Made by a program: the position numbers and the translations under genes
In this document: in pieces, positions 17,749 to 25,906 of the stretch
Numbering within the stretch: the stretch's first letter is position 1
Layout of the letters: each line of letters opens with the position of its first letter
Assembly: GCA_050633625.1 (NCBI GenBank)
Contig: JBOEGW010000001.1
Span: 124,001-188,000 of the forward strand
Source: JBOEGW01 sp050633625
GTDB lineage: Bacteria > Pseudomonadota > Alphaproteobacteria > Rhodobacterales > Rhodobacteraceae
Direction of reading: 5' to 3'
DNA: 64,000 nt
The notes under the pieces: model-generated
The model's database searches: none
What the model saw: the letters and a program-made list of their open reading frames with translations, nothing else
What the model was told of the DNA's origin: nothing

Positions 17749-18981
17749 CTAGGGCTGAGCAGGGATATCCGTCAAAAATCGTGCCATGGCGTCAATGGCT
17801 TCGCCCATGTCGTCGGCTTTTGCCCATTCATCGGGGCGGTGGCTGACGCCGCCCCGGCACCGCACAAAAAGCATAGCGATAGGACAGAGATCGGACATTG
17901 CGGAGGCGTCATGTGTGGCGCCTGATGGCAGGTGCAGGCCAAGGCCGCCCGTCTCGCCAACGGCCCGCGTGAGGGGTGGGATCAAATCCGGTGAGCATGG
18001 TGCGGCGGGCTGTGCATAGCTGCGGGTGAGGGTGACGCCGAGGTCATTCTTTTGCGCAATCTCGCGTGCAAAATCAGCGAAGTAACGGCTGGCCTCCTGT
18101 CGAATGGCATCAATGGGCGCGCGCAATTCCAATGTCAAATGGACCTCGCGCGGCACAGCATTCACCGCCCCTGGCTCTAGGGTGAGCGTGCCAACTGTGG
18201 CGCGCAAATCTTCTTGGCTTTGGGCAAACCGCGACACTTCCACGATAAACTCCGATGCCCCAACCAGCGCGTCTCGCCTTGCGCGCATGGGCAGAGTTCC
18301 CGCGTGTCCAGTCTCTCCGGTAAACACAATCTGATGACGTTCGATCCCGCAAATCGCCGTAACAACCCCAAGGGCTTGATCAGCATCTTCGAGCACTGGC
18401 CCTTGTTCAATGTGGACTTCAAGATATCCCAAAACGTCAGCGCGTTGGCGCGCCAAACCGGGCACCGCCTCAGGGTTCAGACCAAACTCCTGCATCGCTT
18501 GGCGCAAGGTGATCCCGGCGCTGTCTTGCATGTCCAAGACTGCCGGATCAAAAGTGCCAGCAAGGGCGCGCGGCCCCATAAGAGCTGTGGCAAAACGTAC
18601 ACCTTCTTCGTCAGCAAAGGCGAGAATCTCGACGGCAAAAGGGAGCGTTTCCTTGTCGGAGGCGAGCTTTTCCAGCGCCAAACATCCAAGCGCCACGCCC
18701 ATGATCCCATCAAAGCCGCCCCCCTGCCTCACGCTGTCTTGGTGCGAGCCGATCAAGAATGTCGGCGCGCCGGGCGGACCTTCGCGCCGCCCAATCAACG
18801 TGCCCGCCGCATCAAGATGCACGTCCAGCCCAGCGGCATCCATCCAATGACCGATCATTGACAAAGCAAGCTTGTGGTTCGGGGTGAAGGGCAGGCGGGT
18901 CACGCCCGGCCCCGGATCAGAAATCTTGGCAATCTGCGCCAAACGTGTGGCGGCAAGCGCGCCCCAATTATGTGTCATCAT
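17749..18981 (-). CDS. M20-family amidohydrolase (allantoate amidohydrolase / N-carbamoyl-L-amino acid hydrolase type)
   Basis: The 410-residue protein starts at the ATG at 18981 (ATGATG pair), overlapping the DUF1028 gene by 14 nt. Metal-ligand motifs are FLIGSHQDSVRQGGGFDGIM (His and Asp), EILAFADEEGVRFATALMG (the Glu pair), YLEVHIEQGPVLEDADQ and LPSGATHDASAMSDLCP near the C-terminus. These match the hydantoinase/carbamoylase branch of family M20, which releases ammonia and CO2 from ureido groups (N-carbamoyl amino acids, allantoate or ureidoglycine). The exact substrate is unknown. It is encoded with a DUF1028 protein and divergently from a peptide-type ABC importer that may bring in the substrate. 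Confidence 0.85.
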   Translation of the reverse strand: MMTHNWGALAATRLAQIAKISDPGPGVTRLPFTPNHKLALSMIGHWMDAAGLDVHLDAAGTLIGRREGPPGAPTFLIGSHQDSVRQGGGFDGIMGVALGCLALEKLASDKETLPFAVEILAFADEEGVRFATALMGPRALAGTFDPAVLDMQDSAGITLRQAMQEFGLNPEAVPGLARQRADVLGYLEVHIEQGPVLEDADQALGVVTAICGIERHQIVFTGETGHAGTLPMRARRDALVGASEFIVEVSRFAQSQEDLRATVGTLTLEPGAVNAVPREVHLTLELRAPIDAIRQEASRYFADFAREIAQKNDLGVTLTRSYAQPAAPCSPDLIPPLTRAVGETGGLGLHLPSGATHDASAMSDLCPIAMLFVRCRGGVSHRPDEWAKADDMGEAIDAMARFLTDIPAQP

Positions 18982-19639
18982 CAAGTACTCGTAACGGATT
19001 GGAAAAACAGGGCACCTGCGCCGCCCAAGCGCCGTAGTCACCGGTGGTGGCGCGCTTTAACAGCTCCGCCAAATCTTCAAGAGGGGCATCTGAGAGGTCG
19101 ATGCGCAAGCTGAGTGGGGCATGGTCGGGGTGAAGCACCAGTAGCGCCGCTGATTGTAGCCCGCGGGCGTCGCTGCCTGCCGCCTGCGCCGCAAATAGTC
19201 CCGCCAAAAGCTGCTCAGAAAAGGCCCCGCGCGCCGATCTGAAGCCCTCTATCAGGGCGGGCAAAACAGCATCATTCTTGAGCAGATTGCCAGCGGCGAT
19301 CCCACCCTCAAACGCCTGTGCGCCGTGGAATTCTGTGTTCTTGTCGCCCGTAAAGGCAGCGCCGTCGCCCGTAAGCCCTAACACTGAAAGCTGACGCCAA
19401 GCGCGCCCGCTGTCTTGTGCGATCACTTGATCAATGGCGAGCTTTGCGGCGGCGCCTTCAGCCATCACGCCCAGCACATCTTCGCCCCAAAACGTCGAAG
19501 GGGCCGCGCCTTGGCTGGCCGACATGCCAACGCCGAGCTGCCCGCGCAGCACCCACCCCCCAACGCACAGGCTGCCAGTGGCCGCAGCGCCACCAATCGC
19601 CCCGGTGTCCGGATCGCGCGCGAGTATGGAAAATGTCAT
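18968..19639 (-). CDS. DUF1028 family protein
   Basis: The protein has 223 residues from the ATG at 19639, giving FSILARDPDTGAIGGAAATG as the N-terminus, the typical beginning of this family. VGMSASQGAAPSTFWGEDVL and SVLGLTGDGAAFTGDKNTE follow. DUF1028 proteins have an Ntn-hydrolase-like fold with an unproven reaction, and are often found beside amidohydrolases and ABC importers, as here. It overlaps the amidohydrolase start and is transcribed from the same promoter region as the divergent ABC genes. No signal peptide is seen, so it acts in the cytoplasm. Confidence 0.85.
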   Translation of the reverse strand: MTFSILARDPDTGAIGGAAATGSLCVGGWVLRGQLGVGMSASQGAAPSTFWGEDVLGVMAEGAAAKLAIDQVIAQDSGRAWRQLSVLGLTGDGAAFTGDKNTEFHGAQAFEGGIAAGNLLKNDAVLPALIEGFRSARGAFSEQLLAGLFAAQAAGSDARGLQSAALLVLHPDHAPLSLRIDLSDAPLEDLAELLKRATTGDYGAWAAQVPCFSNPLRVLDDDT

Positions 19640-19670
19640 AGAGCGCTCCCCCTGCGTCATGTCTTGAAAT

Positions 19671-19690
19671 CAATTTATCATGAAAAATTG
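19671..19690. promoter_or_regulatory. 20-bp palindromic operator, copy 1
   Basis: Reads CAATTTATCATGAAAAATTG, an inverted repeat that deviates from perfect symmetry at one base pair. It lies 32 bp from the DUF1028 start, between it and the ABC substrate-binding gene. With copy 2 it fits the consensus CAATTWATCATGATWAATTG. A binding site for the GntR regulator encoded at 25130-25906 is likely but unproven. Confidence 0.7.
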
Positions 19691-19697
19691 ACCGATG

Positions 19698-19717
19698 CAA
19701 TTAATCATGATAAATTG
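19698..19717. promoter_or_regulatory. 20-bp palindromic operator, copy 2
   Basis: Reads CAATTAATCATGATAAATTG, again a near-perfect inverted repeat around TCATGA. Its centre is 27 bp from that of copy 1. It ends 33 bp before the ATG of the substrate-binding protein. The outer arms of the two copies, 19671-19683 and 19705-19717, also form a perfect 13-bp inverted repeat. The position suits repression of both divergent promoters. Confidence 0.7.
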
Positions 19718-19750
19718 AGTCGCATAAAAGCCAACAGGGGAGACTTCCAC

Positions 19751-21334
19751 ATGACTATTTCGACTTGGACCCGGCGCGGATTGCTTGCTGCTGCTGCGTT
19801 CGGTGCGCTGGCCACGGGGCTGAGCGCGCCCACGACCACTTTTGCCCAAACGCCTGAGGGGGTGTTGATCGTCGGGCAGGTGGCCGAGCCTAAATCGCTT
19901 GATCCGGCTGCTGTGACGGCCGTCAATGACTTTCGCATTCTCGTAAACCTCTATGAGGGGCTTGTGCGTTACGCGCCAGGCACGCTTGAGGTTGAGCCGG
20001 CGCTTGCTGAAAGCTGGGAGGTGTCTGAGGACGGCACTGAGTATACGTTTAAGCTGCGCGAAGGTGTGGTGTTTCATGATGGCACGCCGTTTGATGCGGA
20101 AGCTGTGAAATTCAACTTCGACCGGATGCTGAACGAAGATCATCCGCAGCATGACACCGGACCGTTCCCGCTGGCGTTCTTCTTCTCTGCGGTCGAAGAA
20201 ACCATGGTCGTCGATGCGACCACCGTGAAGTTCAAACTCAACGCGCCCTATGCGCCGTTTCTCTCCAATCTCGCCTATCCTACGGGCTTGATCGTGTCAC
20301 CAACCGCCGTTGTTGCGGGGGGCGCGGATTTTGGTCGCAGTCCGGTGGGCACCGGGCCATTTAAGTTCGCAGAATGGAAATCCAACGAGCGCGTTGTTGT
20401 TGAGAAAAACCCCGATTACTGGGGCGAGATGGCGAAAGCGGAAGCCGTGGTGTTTCGCCCGATCACCGATGCCAATACCCGCGTTGCAGAAATGCTGGCA
20501 GGCGGCATTGATATGATGGTCGAGGTGCCGCCAACGGCCCTCGCGGAGTTTGATACCGATGGGTTCACAGTTGTGGAGCAAGCTGGACCGCACGTTTGGT
20601 TCTTGATCCTGAACGCCAAGGAAGGCCCTTTTGCGGACAAGCGCGTGCGCCAAGCCGCAAACTACGCGATCAACAAAACGGCCCTCGTCGAAAACGTGCT
20701 TGAAGGGACCGCTGAAGTCGCCGCCGGACCAACGCCACCGGCCTTTGCTTGGGCCTATAATGAGGCGCTTGAGCCTTATCCCTATGATCCTGAAAAGGCA
20801 AAAGCCTTGCTGGCGGAAGCGGGCGCAGAGGGCGCGGAGCTGACATTCTTCGTCACCGAAGGCGGCTCTGGGATGCTCGATCCCGTCCCCATGGGCACCG
20901 CCATTCAAGCTGATTTGGCGGCTGTTGGGTTGGATGTAAAAATCGAGACCTACGAGTGGAACACCTTCCTTGGGGAAGTGAATCCGGGCCTAGAGGGCAA
21001 GGCGGATATGGCGGAAATGGCGTGGATGACGAACGATCCCGACACATTGCCATTCCTTGCTCTGCGCACGGATGCTTTCCCCGATAAGGGCGGTTTTAAC
21101 TCCGGGTACTATTCAAATCCTGAGGTCGACAAGCTGCTTGAGGCGGCGCGCGCAGAAACGGACCAAGCCAAACGCGCGGCGCTTTATCAAGAGATGCAAG
21201 TGATCGTGCAAGAGGATGCGCCATGGGTTTTTGTGGCGAACTGGAAGCAAAACGCCGTGACGAGTGATCGGGTTGAAGACTTCGCGCTTGAGCCATCTTT
21301 CTTGCTCCAGCTTGAGAACGTGGTGAAAAACTAA
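19751..21334 (+). CDS. Peptide-type ABC transporter substrate-binding protein
   Basis: The 527-residue family 5 periplasmic binding protein starts at 19751, after AGGGGAG. The signal peptide contains a twin-arginine pair (TRRGLLAAAAFGAL) and is likely cleaved after TTTFAQ, so export may be Tat or Sec. Family features include QVAEPKSLDPAAVTAVNDFR, LYEGLVRYAPGTLEVEPAL, FKLREGVVFHDGTPFDAEA and VGTGPFKFAEWKSNERVV. Most family members bind peptides, but nickel, glutathione and other ligands occur. The divergent carbamoylase-type enzyme suggests a ureido or modified amino acid ligand. Confidence 0.92.
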   Translation: MTISTWTRRGLLAAAAFGALATGLSAPTTTFAQTPEGVLIVGQVAEPKSLDPAAVTAVNDFRILVNLYEGLVRYAPGTLEVEPALAESWEVSEDGTEYTFKLREGVVFHDGTPFDAEAVKFNFDRMLNEDHPQHDTGPFPLAFFFSAVEETMVVDATTVKFKLNAPYAPFLSNLAYPTGLIVSPTAVVAGGADFGRSPVGTGPFKFAEWKSNERVVVEKNPDYWGEMAKAEAVVFRPITDANTRVAEMLAGGIDMMVEVPPTALAEFDTDGFTVVEQAGPHVWFLILNAKEGPFADKRVRQAANYAINKTALVENVLEGTAEVAAGPTPPAFAWAYNEALEPYPYDPEKAKALLAEAGAEGAELTFFVTEGGSGMLDPVPMGTAIQADLAAVGLDVKIETYEWNTFLGEVNPGLEGKADMAEMAWMTNDPDTLPFLALRTDAFPDKGGFNSGYYSNPEVDKLLEAARAETDQAKRAALYQEMQVIVQEDAPWVFVANWKQNAVTSDRVEDFALEPSFLLQLENVVKN

Positions 21335-21345
21335 ACCACTGTTGT

Positions 21346-21383
21346 GTCGGGCGGGATGCTCTCCCTGTCTCGCCCGGCTTTTT
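21346..21383 (+). terminator. Intrinsic terminator/attenuator between substrate-binding and permease genes
   Basis: An 11-bp stem with two wobble pairs (21346-21356 with 21368-21378) and an 11-nt loop is followed by five T residues. It sits after the binding-protein stop and just before the permease ribosome site. This arrangement commonly makes the binding protein more abundant than the membrane components. Confidence 0.75.
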
Positions 21384-21404
21384 CCTCACAGATCGGAGGC
21401 TTTG

Positions 21405-22352
21405 ATGGGCGGCTACATCCTCAAACGGCTGATATCGGCAGTGCCGGTTTTGTTCGGCATTACGGTCATCGTTTTCCTTATTATGGCGATGATCCCGGGG
21501 GATCCGGCGACAGCCATCTTGGGCAGCTATGCAACCCCGGAAAACGTCGAGAAACTGAACCGTGATCTGGGTCTCGATAAGCCCCTTGTTGCGCGCTATT
21601 TCATCTGGCTTGGCAATATGGTCACCGGTGATTTTGGCAGGTCGTTCTCGTTGAACCGCCCGGTTTTGGACGAAATCTTGGAGCGGTTTAATGCAACGCT
21701 GATCCTTGCCGGGACGGCCTTTGTGCTTTGCACGATCTTGGGGATATTGGCGGGCGTTGTCTCTGCTGCGCGCCAATATGGGCTTGCTGACAAGCTCATC
21801 ACTTTTGTTGTTCTGCTCGGAATTTCGATCCCCTCCTTTTTCCTTGGAATGATGATGATCCTGCTGTTTGCGGTGAACCTGAAATGGTTGCCAGTATCGG
21901 GCATGTTTGCGATTTATGGTGGCGGGGATTTGCCTGATTTACTCCGTCACCTCATCATGCCCGCCTGCGCGCTTGCGGCGGTGGCGACTGGGGTCATCGC
22001 GCGGCTGTCTCGCTCTGCGATGTTGGAGGTTTTGCGGCAGGATTTCATTCGGACAGCCCGCGCCAAAGGGGTTTCGGAGCGCCGGGTGATTATGGGTCAC
22101 GCATTGCGCGCGGCCATGGTCTCCATCATTCCCGTGCTGGGGATTCAGGCAGGTTTTGTCCTCTCCGGCGCGGTGTTCATCGAAATGGTGTTTCAATGGC
22201 CCGGTGTCGGGCGCATGCTCGTAGACGCGATTTTGTCCCGTGACATTTTACTTGTTCAAGGCGGCGTCACCTTCGTGGCGGCTTGCTATGTAATGTTCAA
22301 CATTTGCGTGGATGTCGCGCAAAGCCTGCTCGATCCAAGGATCAAGACATGA
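21405..22352 (+). CDS. ABC transporter permease, DppB type
   Basis: The 315-residue inner membrane protein has about six membrane segments. The start at 21405 follows CGGAGG. It begins GGYILKRLISAVPVLFGITV, typical of DppB/OppB, with DLGLDKPLVARYFIWLGNMV and GDFGRSFSLNRPV. The cytoplasmic EAA loop is LRQDFIRTARAKGVSERRVI. It pairs with the permease half of the next gene. The stop overlaps the next start (ATGA). Confidence 0.93.
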   Translation: MGGYILKRLISAVPVLFGITVIVFLIMAMIPGDPATAILGSYATPENVEKLNRDLGLDKPLVARYFIWLGNMVTGDFGRSFSLNRPVLDEILERFNATLILAGTAFVLCTILGILAGVVSAARQYGLADKLITFVVLLGISIPSFFLGMMMILLFAVNLKWLPVSGMFAIYGGGDLPDLLRHLIMPACALAAVATGVIARLSRSAMLEVLRQDFIRTARAKGVSERRVIMGHALRAAMVSIIPVLGIQAGFVLSGAVFIEMVFQWPGVGRMLVDAILSRDILLVQGGVTFVAACYVMFNICVDVAQSLLDPRIKT

Positions 22353-24217
22353 TTGGTTTTCTCAAGCTTTTGACCCGTAATCGCCTCGCTTTGATGGGGG
22401 GGGTGGTCCTTGTTGTGATCCTGTTGATGGTGCTGATTTCACCGTTTCTCGCGCTGGCGGATCCTAATGCGATTGATACAGCGAACAAATTCCAGCGGCC
22501 CGGCACCGCCGGTCACCTGTTGGGCACCGATCATTTGGGCCGGGATCTTCTCGCGCGCCTCATGGAAGGGACGCGCGTATCCTTGGCGGTGGGGCTTGTT
22601 GCGGCGATTGCGGCGGGCACGATTGGCTCGGCGATCGGCATCACGGCCGGGTATTTTGGCGGGCGCATCGACAATGTGATTATGCGGGGCGTCGACATGT
22701 TGATGGCCTTTCCCTACATCCTTCTGGCGCTGGCGATTGTCGCAGCACTTGGCCCCGGATTGATGAACGCATTGATCGCTGTGGCGGCTGTGAACATTCC
22801 GTTTTTCGCGCGCAATATTCGCGGGGTCACAGTCGGTTTGGCCGGGCGTGAGTTCGTCGATGCCGCGCGTTTAACGGGCAAGGGCGATCTGTCGATCATC
22901 CTCACGGAACTGCTGCCCAACGTGGCCTCGACAATCGTCATCGCCATGTCCACGACAGTTGGCTGGATGATCCTGGAAACCGCGGGGCTGTCGTTCCTTG
23001 GACTTGGCAGCCAGCCGCCAAACGCGGATCTTGGCTCGATGTTGGGCGAAGCGCGCTCAGCGATGATCACAGCGCCCCATACCTCTTTCGTGCCGGGTAT
23101 CATGATTTTCCTTATCGTGATGGCGATTAACTTGCTGGGGGACGGTGTGCGCGATGCGCTCGATCCACGGCTGAAATCCGGGGCGCTGTCGCGGCCCTTG
23201 GCGGTGACGCGGGTGAGCCGCAAAGGCGCGATCCCAAACGACGATGGGGCCGGGCTGTTGAATATCCAATCGCTGGAAACGCAATTTCATGTTAGCGCGC
23301 GCACCTACCGCGCTGTTGGCGGCGTGAGCCTCTCGGTGAAGCCGGGGGAATGCCTTGGTATCATTGGGGAAAGCGGGTCTGGCAAATCGGTAACGGCGCT
23401 GTCTGTGATGGGGCTTGTTGCCTCGCCGCCGGGGGTCATCACCGGGGGAGCTGTGCGCTACGGTGGCGAGGACTTGCTCGCGGCTGACTATAAATCCCTG
23501 CGCGAAAAGCGCGGCGAAAATGTCGCCTATATCTTTCAAGATCCGCTCTCAACACTGCATCCGCTCTATCGTGTCGGGGATCAATTGGCAGAGGCCATTT
23601 CGAGCCACCACAAGATTTCGCGCAGTGAGGGCCAGGATAGCGCGATTGAACTGCTACGCGCCGTGCGTATTCCAAATCCCGAAAGCCGGGTGCGCAACTT
23701 CCCGCATGAAATGTCGGGGGGGATGCGCCAGCGGGTGGCGATTGCGATGGCGCTGGCAAATGAGCCGGATGTGATTATCGCGGACGAGCCGACAACCGCG
23801 CTTGATGTGACCGTACAGGCGCAAATTCTGGCCTTGCTTGATGATTTGCGGCGAGAACGCGGGCTTGCGATTGTCTTTATCACCCATGACTTTGGCGTGG
23901 TTGCGCAGCTCTGTGACCGGGTTGCCGTGATGTATGCCGGGCGTATCGTTGAGCAAGGGGAGACGGCGGAGATTCTCGATGCGCCAAGGCATCCATACAC
24001 TGCTCGGCTGATGGAATGTGTGCCTGAACTTGGAGGCGGAAAACGCGAGCTTGCCGCGATTCCCGGATTGCCGCCTGTGGTGTCAGATTTGCCGCCGGGC
24101 TGCGCCTTTGCACCGCGTTGCGCCGCCGCGCGCGACACCTGCCAACAGGGCGAAATTTCACTGACAGGAAATGGGCGACTTGTGCGCTGCTTGTATCCAG
24201 AAGGGGCCCCAACATGA
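22349..24217 (+). CDS. Fused ABC transporter permease (DppC type) and ATPase (DppD type)
   Basis: One 622-residue chain joins two usual subunits. Residues 1-290 are a DppC permease: RPGTAGHLLGTDHLGRDLLA, and the EAA loop REFVDAARLTGKGDLSIILT. Residues 310-622 are an ATPase: Walker A GIIGESGSGKSVTALSVMG, signature EMSGGMRQRVAIAMALA, Walker B DVIIADEPTTALDVTVQAQI, and the oligopeptide C-terminal cysteines in PGCAFAPRCAAARDTC. The linker near residues 290-310 reads VSRKGAIPNDDGAGLLN. Such fusions are known in proteobacterial peptide/nickel transporters. The reading frame is continuous with no sign of an assembly error. Confidence 0.92.
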   Translation: MIGFLKLLTRNRLALMGGVVLVVILLMVLISPFLALADPNAIDTANKFQRPGTAGHLLGTDHLGRDLLARLMEGTRVSLAVGLVAAIAAGTIGSAIGITAGYFGGRIDNVIMRGVDMLMAFPYILLALAIVAALGPGLMNALIAVAAVNIPFFARNIRGVTVGLAGREFVDAARLTGKGDLSIILTELLPNVASTIVIAMSTTVGWMILETAGLSFLGLGSQPPNADLGSMLGEARSAMITAPHTSFVPGIMIFLIVMAINLLGDGVRDALDPRLKSGALSRPLAVTRVSRKGAIPNDDGAGLLNIQSLETQFHVSARTYRAVGGVSLSVKPGECLGIIGESGSGKSVTALSVMGLVASPPGVITGGAVRYGGEDLLAADYKSLREKRGENVAYIFQDPLSTLHPLYRVGDQLAEAISSHHKISRSEGQDSAIELLRAVRIPNPESRVRNFPHEMSGGMRQRVAIAMALANEPDVIIADEPTTALDVTVQAQILALLDDLRRERGLAIVFITHDFGVVAQLCDRVAVMYAGRIVEQGETAEILDAPRHPYTARLMECVPELGGGKRELAAIPGLPPVVSDLPPGCAFAPRCAAARDTCQQGEISLTGNGRLVRCLYPEGAPT

Positions 24218-25164
24218 ACGCGTTAACAGTGAAAGACCTGTCAAAGACCTTCACCGTTGGCGGTGGGTTCTGGGGCAAGGCCCAAAAGGGCGTGCGCGCT
24301 GTCAGGCCAATGTCGTTTTCCGTGAATAACGGGGAAACACTTGGAATTGTTGGCGAATCCGGCTGTGGAAAGTCCACTCTGGCGCGCATGTTGGTGGGGC
24401 TTCTTGCGCCGTCGACGGGCGAAATCCGTTTCGGAGAAAACGCCTTGGATACGGCCGATCCTGCAGCCTTTGGCCGCCATATCCAATACGTGTTTCAAGA
24501 CCCGGTTAGCTCGCTGAACCCGCGCAAAACGATCCGCCAAATCCTTGAGGCGCCGCTCATTCGGCTGCACAACATGGACAAAGCGGCGCGCGCGCAACGC
24601 ATCCTCGAAATCTTTGACAGCGTGAATTTGCGTGAGGAGTTTCTGGACCGGTACCCTCATGAATTTTCCGGTGGTCAGGCTCAGCGGATTGGCATTGCGC
24701 GCGCACTTGCGGCGCGTCCGCGCATTATGGTGCTGGACGAGCCTGTGTCGGCGCTGGATGTCTCGGTGCAGGCGCAAGTGCTGAACCTCATGGCCGAACT
24801 GCGCTCAACATTCGACCTCACCTATCTGTTCATTAGCCACGATCTTGCGGTTGTTGAGGCGGTTGCTGATCGGGTTATGGTCTTGTACTTTGGGGCCGTT
24901 GTGGAGATGGGGCCTGCGGATAAAATTTTCGCCAGACCGCGTCATCCCTATACTGACCTTTTGGCGCGATCTGCTCCTGTCGTGGGGCGGCCACTTGCCG
25001 CACCCGAAGGCGATGATGCGGAACTGCCCGATCCGCTCAACCCGCCTAAAGGTTGTGCCTTTGCAGGACGTTGCCCGCGTGTTACGGACGAGTGTCGCGC
25101 GGCCTCGCCGCCGCTCACCGACCAAGGAGATGGACAGTTTGCCGCTTGCTTCCACCCGATCTGA
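24214..25164 (+). CDS. ABC transporter ATPase, DppF type
   Basis: The 316-residue ATPase starts at 24214, overlapping the previous stop by 4 nt. Walker A is GIVGESGCGKSTLARMLVG, the Q-loop is YVFQDPVSSLNPRKTIRQIL, the signature is EFSGGQAQRIGIARALAARP, and Walker B is IMVLDEPVSALDVSVQAQVL. The C-terminal cysteine cluster (GCAFAGRCPRVTDEC) is that of the oligopeptide subfamily. It forms a heterodimer with the ATPase half of the preceding fusion. Its 3' end overlaps the GntR gene. Confidence 0.93.
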   Translation: MNALTVKDLSKTFTVGGGFWGKAQKGVRAVRPMSFSVNNGETLGIVGESGCGKSTLARMLVGLLAPSTGEIRFGENALDTADPAAFGRHIQYVFQDPVSSLNPRKTIRQILEAPLIRLHNMDKAARAQRILEIFDSVNLREEFLDRYPHEFSGGQAQRIGIARALAARPRIMVLDEPVSALDVSVQAQVLNLMAELRSTFDLTYLFISHDLAVVEAVADRVMVLYFGAVVEMGPADKIFARPRHPYTDLLARSAPVVGRPLAAPEGDDAELPDPLNPPKGCAFAGRCPRVTDECRAASPPLTDQGDGQFAACFHPI

Positions 25165-25906
25165 GGACGACCGAAAACGTCTGAGCCGCCCGGCTCAGGT
25201 TGCGGAAGCGATTAAGGATTGGATTGTCGCGGAGCATTTTGGCGCCGGGGATCGTTTGCCGTCGGAAACCCAGATGATTGAGCGGTTTTCCATGTCAAAG
25301 GGCACAATCCGCGAAGCCATGCGCATTTTGGACGCACAGGGGCTCATCAAAAGCCGAACTGGCCCCGGGGGCGGCTCGTTTGTGCATGAGGTCAGCCGCG
25401 AACGGGCGCGCGCGCTTCTTGGAAACTACTTTTACTTCAAAGACCTGACAATTGCCGATATTTACCAGTTGCGCCGGGTGCTTGAGCCAGAGCTTGTCGC
25501 CTCGCTTGCTGGCAATTTGGACGAGGCGGCGCTGGGCGAGCTGGAAATGAACTTGGCGCAATATGCCGATCCTGCGGTGACCGAGGAAGACGAGCGCGAA
25601 CAACACATAGCCTCGCTCAATTTCCACGCGGCCCTGGCGCGGTTTTCCGGCAATCCCTTGATGAGCTTTCTCATTGATTTCATGGTGAATATTCTGGCCG
25701 ATATCACAGTCTACAGACAGCTATATACACCAATCAACGTGGATCTTTGGGCCAAGGGGCGAGACTATCAGGCGCGGCTCATAGAGGCGCTGCGGGCGGG
25801 CGACAGCGGCGCGGCGCGCGCCATTATGAAGGCGCATATGCAGACAGCGCAGTCCATCATGGAAGGTCAGGAGCGGGTCTCGCTTTCGCGGTTTATTTCG
25901 GAATAA
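25130..25906 (+). CDS. GntR family regulator, FadR/FCD subfamily
   Basis: The 258-residue protein has an N-terminal winged helix (FGAGDRLPSETQMIERFSMS then KGTIREAMRILDAQGLI) and an FCD effector domain. RRVLEPELVASLAG and LNFHAALARFSGNPLMSFL are visible in the latter; its His residues and the late MKAHMQTAQSIME are typical metal or ligand sites. The ATG at 25130 directly abuts AAGGAG, so translation may instead start at the TTG at 25139, nine bases further on. The gene overlaps dppF by 35 nt and ends 14 nt inside the convergent paaX gene. It is the best candidate to bind the twin operators at 19671-19717. Confidence 0.88.
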   Translation: MDSLPLASTRSEDDRKRLSRPAQVAEAIKDWIVAEHFGAGDRLPSETQMIERFSMSKGTIREAMRILDAQGLIKSRTGPGGGSFVHEVSRERARALLGNYFYFKDLTIADIYQLRRVLEPELVASLAGNLDEAALGELEMNLAQYADPAVTEEDEREQHIASLNFHAALARFSGNPLMSFLIDFMVNILADITVYRQLYTPINVDLWAKGRDYQARLIEALRAGDSGAARAIMKAHMQTAQSIMEGQERVSLSRFISE

